A stretch of DNA of 8,351 nt. It comes from Propionibacteriaceae bacterium (GTDB taxonomy: Bacteria > Actinomycetota > Actinomycetes > Propionibacteriales > Propionibacteriaceae). The stretch lies in the NCBI GenBank assembly GCA_021323255.1, contig JAJTCL010000104.1, positions 1-8,351 of the forward strand. Direction: 5' to 3'. The translations under genes and the position numbers were made by a program. Under the pieces are notes generated by a model. It did no database searches, was not told where the DNA came from, and saw nothing but the letters and a program-made list of their open reading frames with translations. Positions 6,525 to 8,351 of this stretch are shown in pieces; within the stretch, counting starts at the first letter, position 1; each line of letters begins with the position of its first letter.

Positions 6525-7976
6525 TCAGCCGCCGAACAGCCTCTCGAGCTGGGCACGGAACGTCAGCACCGACAGCGTGCCGAACAGAACGATCGACCAG
6601 ATCAGCACCGCGACGCGGACCCCACGGATCTTGATCGGCCCGGGCAGCAGCTTGCGGTTGATCAAGATCAACAGTCCCGAGTACATGAACATCATGAACC
6701 CGCCGGTCACCGCCGAGATGACCAGCAGCACGATCGGCTGGTCGATCCCGACTAGCAACACGATGATCCCGATCAGCACCAGGCCCCAGACCAGGCCGGC
6801 GTAGAGCTTGGACTCGTTTGCATTATGGGCATAGGAGGTCTTGATCACGTCTGCGGCTATGCGGCTGGTGTAGTCGACGATGCCCATCGATGCTGCAAAC
6901 AGCGAGAACGCACCTATCGCCCAGAACAGGTACTGGAACCAGGAACCGACCCGCTCCCCCAGCACCTCGCCCTCGGTTTGGATGAACGCGATGCTGTTGG
7001 GCAGCCCCTCGCGGCCGTACACGGTGGCGTAGGCGAGCAGTGAGGTGAACAAGATTGTGACGAAGGTGATCGCCACAAACGTGCAGAGCTGCTCGATATT
7101 GGAGAAGCGCCACCAGCCCCGCCAGCGCTTCATGTTCTCCTCGTTGGGCTCGAAGATGTAGCCGTTGCTCCGGCCGGCGACTGGCTTCCCGGTTACCGGA
7201 CTGGCCAGCCGGGGCAAATAGCTGCCCATGCCGAAGCCCTTGTCCCGGATCCAGTTGGACTGGCACAGGTTCTGCCCGCCGCCAGCCCCCGCGAAGGCCA
7301 GCGCGCCGAGCAGCAGGGCGAAGCCCAGTTCGGTCGGGATCCGGGGCCGGGTGACCACCTGCGGCAGGTCGGCCCAGGCGTTGGCGCCGATGGCGAAGAT
7401 CGAGGCGACCAGGATCAGGGTCAACACCAGGGCCACCTTGAGCATCTGGGCCCGCTCCAGCGCGGTGTATACCACCGGGGCCAGAGTCAAGACCAACCCG
7501 ACGGTGAGCAGGATACCGATAGCGATCCAGGTCGCCTCGCCGCCGAAGAGGTAGCTGATCAGCGTGGCCGAGCTGGTTGCCCAGCCTGGCCACAGGTTGG
7601 CGAAGTAGGTGAGTATGGCGAAGACCAGGCCCCAGTGCCGCCAGAACCGGCTGAATCCGGTCAGTGCGGTCTCGCCGGTGGCAAGGGTGTAGCGCTCGAT
7701 CTCCATGTTGAGGAAGAACTGCGTCGCCAGGCCCACCAGGGCCGCCCAGACGAAGACCAACCCGACCTGGGAGGCGATGTAGGGGTAGAGGATGAACTCA
7801 CCTGAGGCCAGACCGACGCCGGCGGCGATGATACCCGGGCCGATCAGGCGCCAGTACTGCTTGGGCTCAGCCGGCATCTCGCGCACTTCGGGCTTGCCGA
7901 CATTGTGCGTGGGAAAGACGTCGGCCACCGCGGTGCTGGTGGTGGGGGAAATTCCTGCGTCGTCTGACTGAGCCAT
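6525..7976 (-). CDS. Divergent Nramp/SLC11-family membrane transporter, possible gluconate or sugar-acid carrier
   Basis: This 483-residue membrane protein has about 11 hydrophobic helices at roughly 44-63, 71-95, 115-143, 149-170, 177-196, 215-238, 295-320, 347-372, 395-415, 418-440 and 452-473, the usual Nramp count. Its TM1-TM2 region (IGPGIIAAGVGLASGEF and then TLATGETAL) can be lined up by eye with E. coli MntH. At the metal-site positions, however, DPGN is A57-S58-G59-E60, and MPH of TM6 is F228-A229-G230. A hydrophilic stretch at about 240-294 between TM6 and TM7 is longer than in metal transporters. Residues 1-40 are a polar cytosolic tail. The open frame extends upstream to 8306, but that part overlaps the pepA end and has no protein character. 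ATG 7974-7976 with a strong Shine-Dalgarno is the better start. The gene precedes gntK by 12 nt. Databases would probably call it an Nramp metal transporter. The kinase partner and lost metal ligands argue for an organic substrate, which is inference. Confidence 0.85.
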   Translation of the reverse strand: MAQSDDAGISPTTSTAVADVFPTHNVGKPEVREMPAEPKQYWRLIGPGIIAAGVGLASGEFILYPYIASQVGLVFVWAALVGLATQFFLNMEIERYTLATGETALTGFSRFWRHWGLVFAILTYFANLWPGWATSSATLISYLFGGEATWIAIGILLTVGLVLTLAPVVYTALERAQMLKVALVLTLILVASIFAIGANAWADLPQVVTRPRIPTELGFALLLGALAFAGAGGGQNLCQSNWIRDKGFGMGSYLPRLASPVTGKPVAGRSNGYIFEPNEENMKRWRGWWRFSNIEQLCTFVAITFVTILFTSLLAYATVYGREGLPNSIAFIQTEGEVLGERVGSWFQYLFWAIGAFSLFAASMGIVDYTSRIAADVIKTSYAHNANESKLYAGLVWGLVLIGIIVLLVGIDQPIVLLVISAVTGGFMMFMYSGLLILINRKLLPGPIKIRGVRVAVLIWSIVLFGTLSVLTFRAQLERLFGG

Positions 7977-7980
7977 GTGC

Positions 7981-7987
7981 CCTCCTC
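7981..7987 (-). promoter_or_regulatory. Shine-Dalgarno GAGGAGG of the transporter gene
   Basis: On the minus strand GAGGAGG lies 4 nt before the ATG at 7974-7976. It is the strongest ribosome binding site in the window and decides the start in favour of MAQSDDAG over the upstream ATG at 8304-8306. Confidence 0.85.
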
Positions 7988-8004
7988 GTCGAGGCCCTAC
8001 GCGC

Positions 8005-8034
8005 AGTATTTCCACCCCTGTGCTGCCCTGGCAA
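8005..8034 (-). promoter_or_regulatory. Candidate promoter of the transporter-gntK operon
   Basis: On the minus strand TTGCCA (8029-8034; five of six to TTGACA) and AATACT (8005-8010; four of six to TATAAT) are separated by 18 nt. The predicted transcription start near 7998 would give a leader of about 20 nt that contains the Shine-Dalgarno at 7981-7987. The position is sensible for a housekeeping sigma factor. The match was found by eye and similar pairs occur by chance. Confidence 0.4.
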
Positions 8035-8120
8035 CCACCCGCGCAGTGTTGCGACGCGGCCCCGACAGGACTACCAGAATCGCTTGGGCGGCGGCGTCTC
8101 ACACCCTGGCCGTGCGGAGC

Positions 8121-8153
8121 GGTGCCGAGTAACCGGGATGGAACTGCGGCACC
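8121..8153 (-). terminator. Possible weak hairpin downstream of pepA
   Basis: GGTGCCG (minus strand, 8153-8147) can pair with CGGCACC (8127-8121), giving a 7-bp stem with a 19-nt loop that begins 26 nt after the pepA stop. There is no following U-tract and the loop is large. It could help end pepA transcription before the transporter promoter, but the support is weak. Confidence 0.2.
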
Positions 8154-8179
8154 CGGCAGCTGGCAGCCGACCGTATCTG

Positions 8180-8351
8180 TCAGGCCGCCAGCGAGCGGGC
8201 GAGTGCGATGAGTGTGCGTACGCCGGCCCCGGTACCACCCGGTGCGACATAGCCGTACGGCTTGCCGTCCAGGAAGGCGGGTCCGGCAATGTCGAGATGT
8301 GCCCAAGGAGTGCCTGCTGCCACGAACTCCCGAAGGAAGGCGGCGGCCACC
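8180..8351 (-). CDS. pepA: Leucyl aminopeptidase (M17 family), C-terminal fragment cut by window edge
   Basis: The last 56 codons of a gene entering from the right edge end in TGA at 8180-8182. The visible segment reads AAFLREFV, then WAHLDIAGPAF (residues 16-26 of the fragment), then YVAPGGTGAGVRTLIALARSLAA. The WAHLDIAG and GGTG-x-GVRTL blocks are hallmarks of the C-terminal catalytic domain of M17 leucyl aminopeptidases, zinc- or manganese-dependent cytosolic exopeptidases that release N-terminal residues from peptides. The metal-binding NTDAEGR motif would lie outside the window. Most relatives have a bulky residue in GGTG(F/Y)GVR, whereas here it is Ala. The truncation is only the window boundary. 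From memory, pepA lies next to lpd in Streptomyces, which agrees with this neighbourhood. Confidence 0.92.
   Translation of the reverse strand, partial: VAAAFLREFVAAGTPWAHLDIAGPAFLDGKPYGYVAPGGTGAGVRTLIALARSLAA

Noticed and set aside
6081..6755. 224-codon plus-strand open frame over the gntK start and transporter end
   Set aside because: It is antisense to two well-supported genes. The product is an Arg/His/Gln/Asp-rich sequence with no fold pattern, and no start signal was found.
6823..7593. 256-codon minus-strand frame inside the transporter gene
   Set aside because: It is a shifted frame of the transporter with Arg/Gly/His/Pro-rich composition and no hydrophobic helices. The frame giving 11 membrane helices is the real one.
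7977..8179. Riboswitch or small RNA in the pepA-transporter gap
   Set aside because: Beyond one weak 7-bp stem and the candidate promoter, I saw no conserved riboswitch core and no strong terminator with a T-run.

Overview
The window is GC-rich, with G/C at most third codon positions. The protein set is typical of an actinobacterium: a dihydrolipoamide acyltransferase with two lipoyl domains and Pro/Ala/Gln-rich linkers, a leucyl aminopeptidase, a dihydrolipoyl dehydrogenase and a small divergent actinobacterial protein of unknown function. I cannot name a genus. There are seven genes: six on the minus strand (one cut by the window edge) and one on the plus strand. I see no tRNA, rRNA, insertion sequence, CRISPR array or phage gene.

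Reading along the minus strand from the right edge: (1) the last 56 codons of leucyl aminopeptidase pepA (8180-8351). (2) A two-gene unit made of an 11-helix membrane protein distantly related to Nramp/SLC11 metal transporters (6525-7976), followed 12 nt later by an FGGY-family gluconokinase (4956-6512). (3) A 114-residue unknown protein on the plus strand (4601-4945), convergent with the kinase and divergent from lpdA, with a promoter arrangement that predicts a leaderless mRNA. (4) Dihydrolipoyl dehydrogenase lpdA (E3, 3139-4536). (5) Dihydrolipoamide acyltransferase sucB/dlaT (E2, 1062-2963). (6) An extended short-chain dehydrogenase/NAD-dependent epimerase (2-1027), 34 nt downstream of E2.

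lpdA and sucB supply the E3 and E2 subunits of the pyruvate/2-oxoglutarate dehydrogenase complexes, the entry to and core of the TCA cycle. The kinase makes 6-phosphogluconate for the pentose-phosphate pathway, so the transporter-kinase pair looks like a small gluconate (or related sugar acid) uptake module placed between pepA and lpdA.

The most interesting point is the transporter. It aligns with Nramp proteins around TM1 and TM6, but the canonical metal-binding DPGN is ASGE and the MPH is FAG. It also has a roughly 50-residue hydrophilic stretch between TM6 and TM7. With its tight linkage to a gluconokinase, this suggests an Nramp-fold protein that carries an organic acid rather than a divalent metal. 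That role is inferred, not shown by the sequence.
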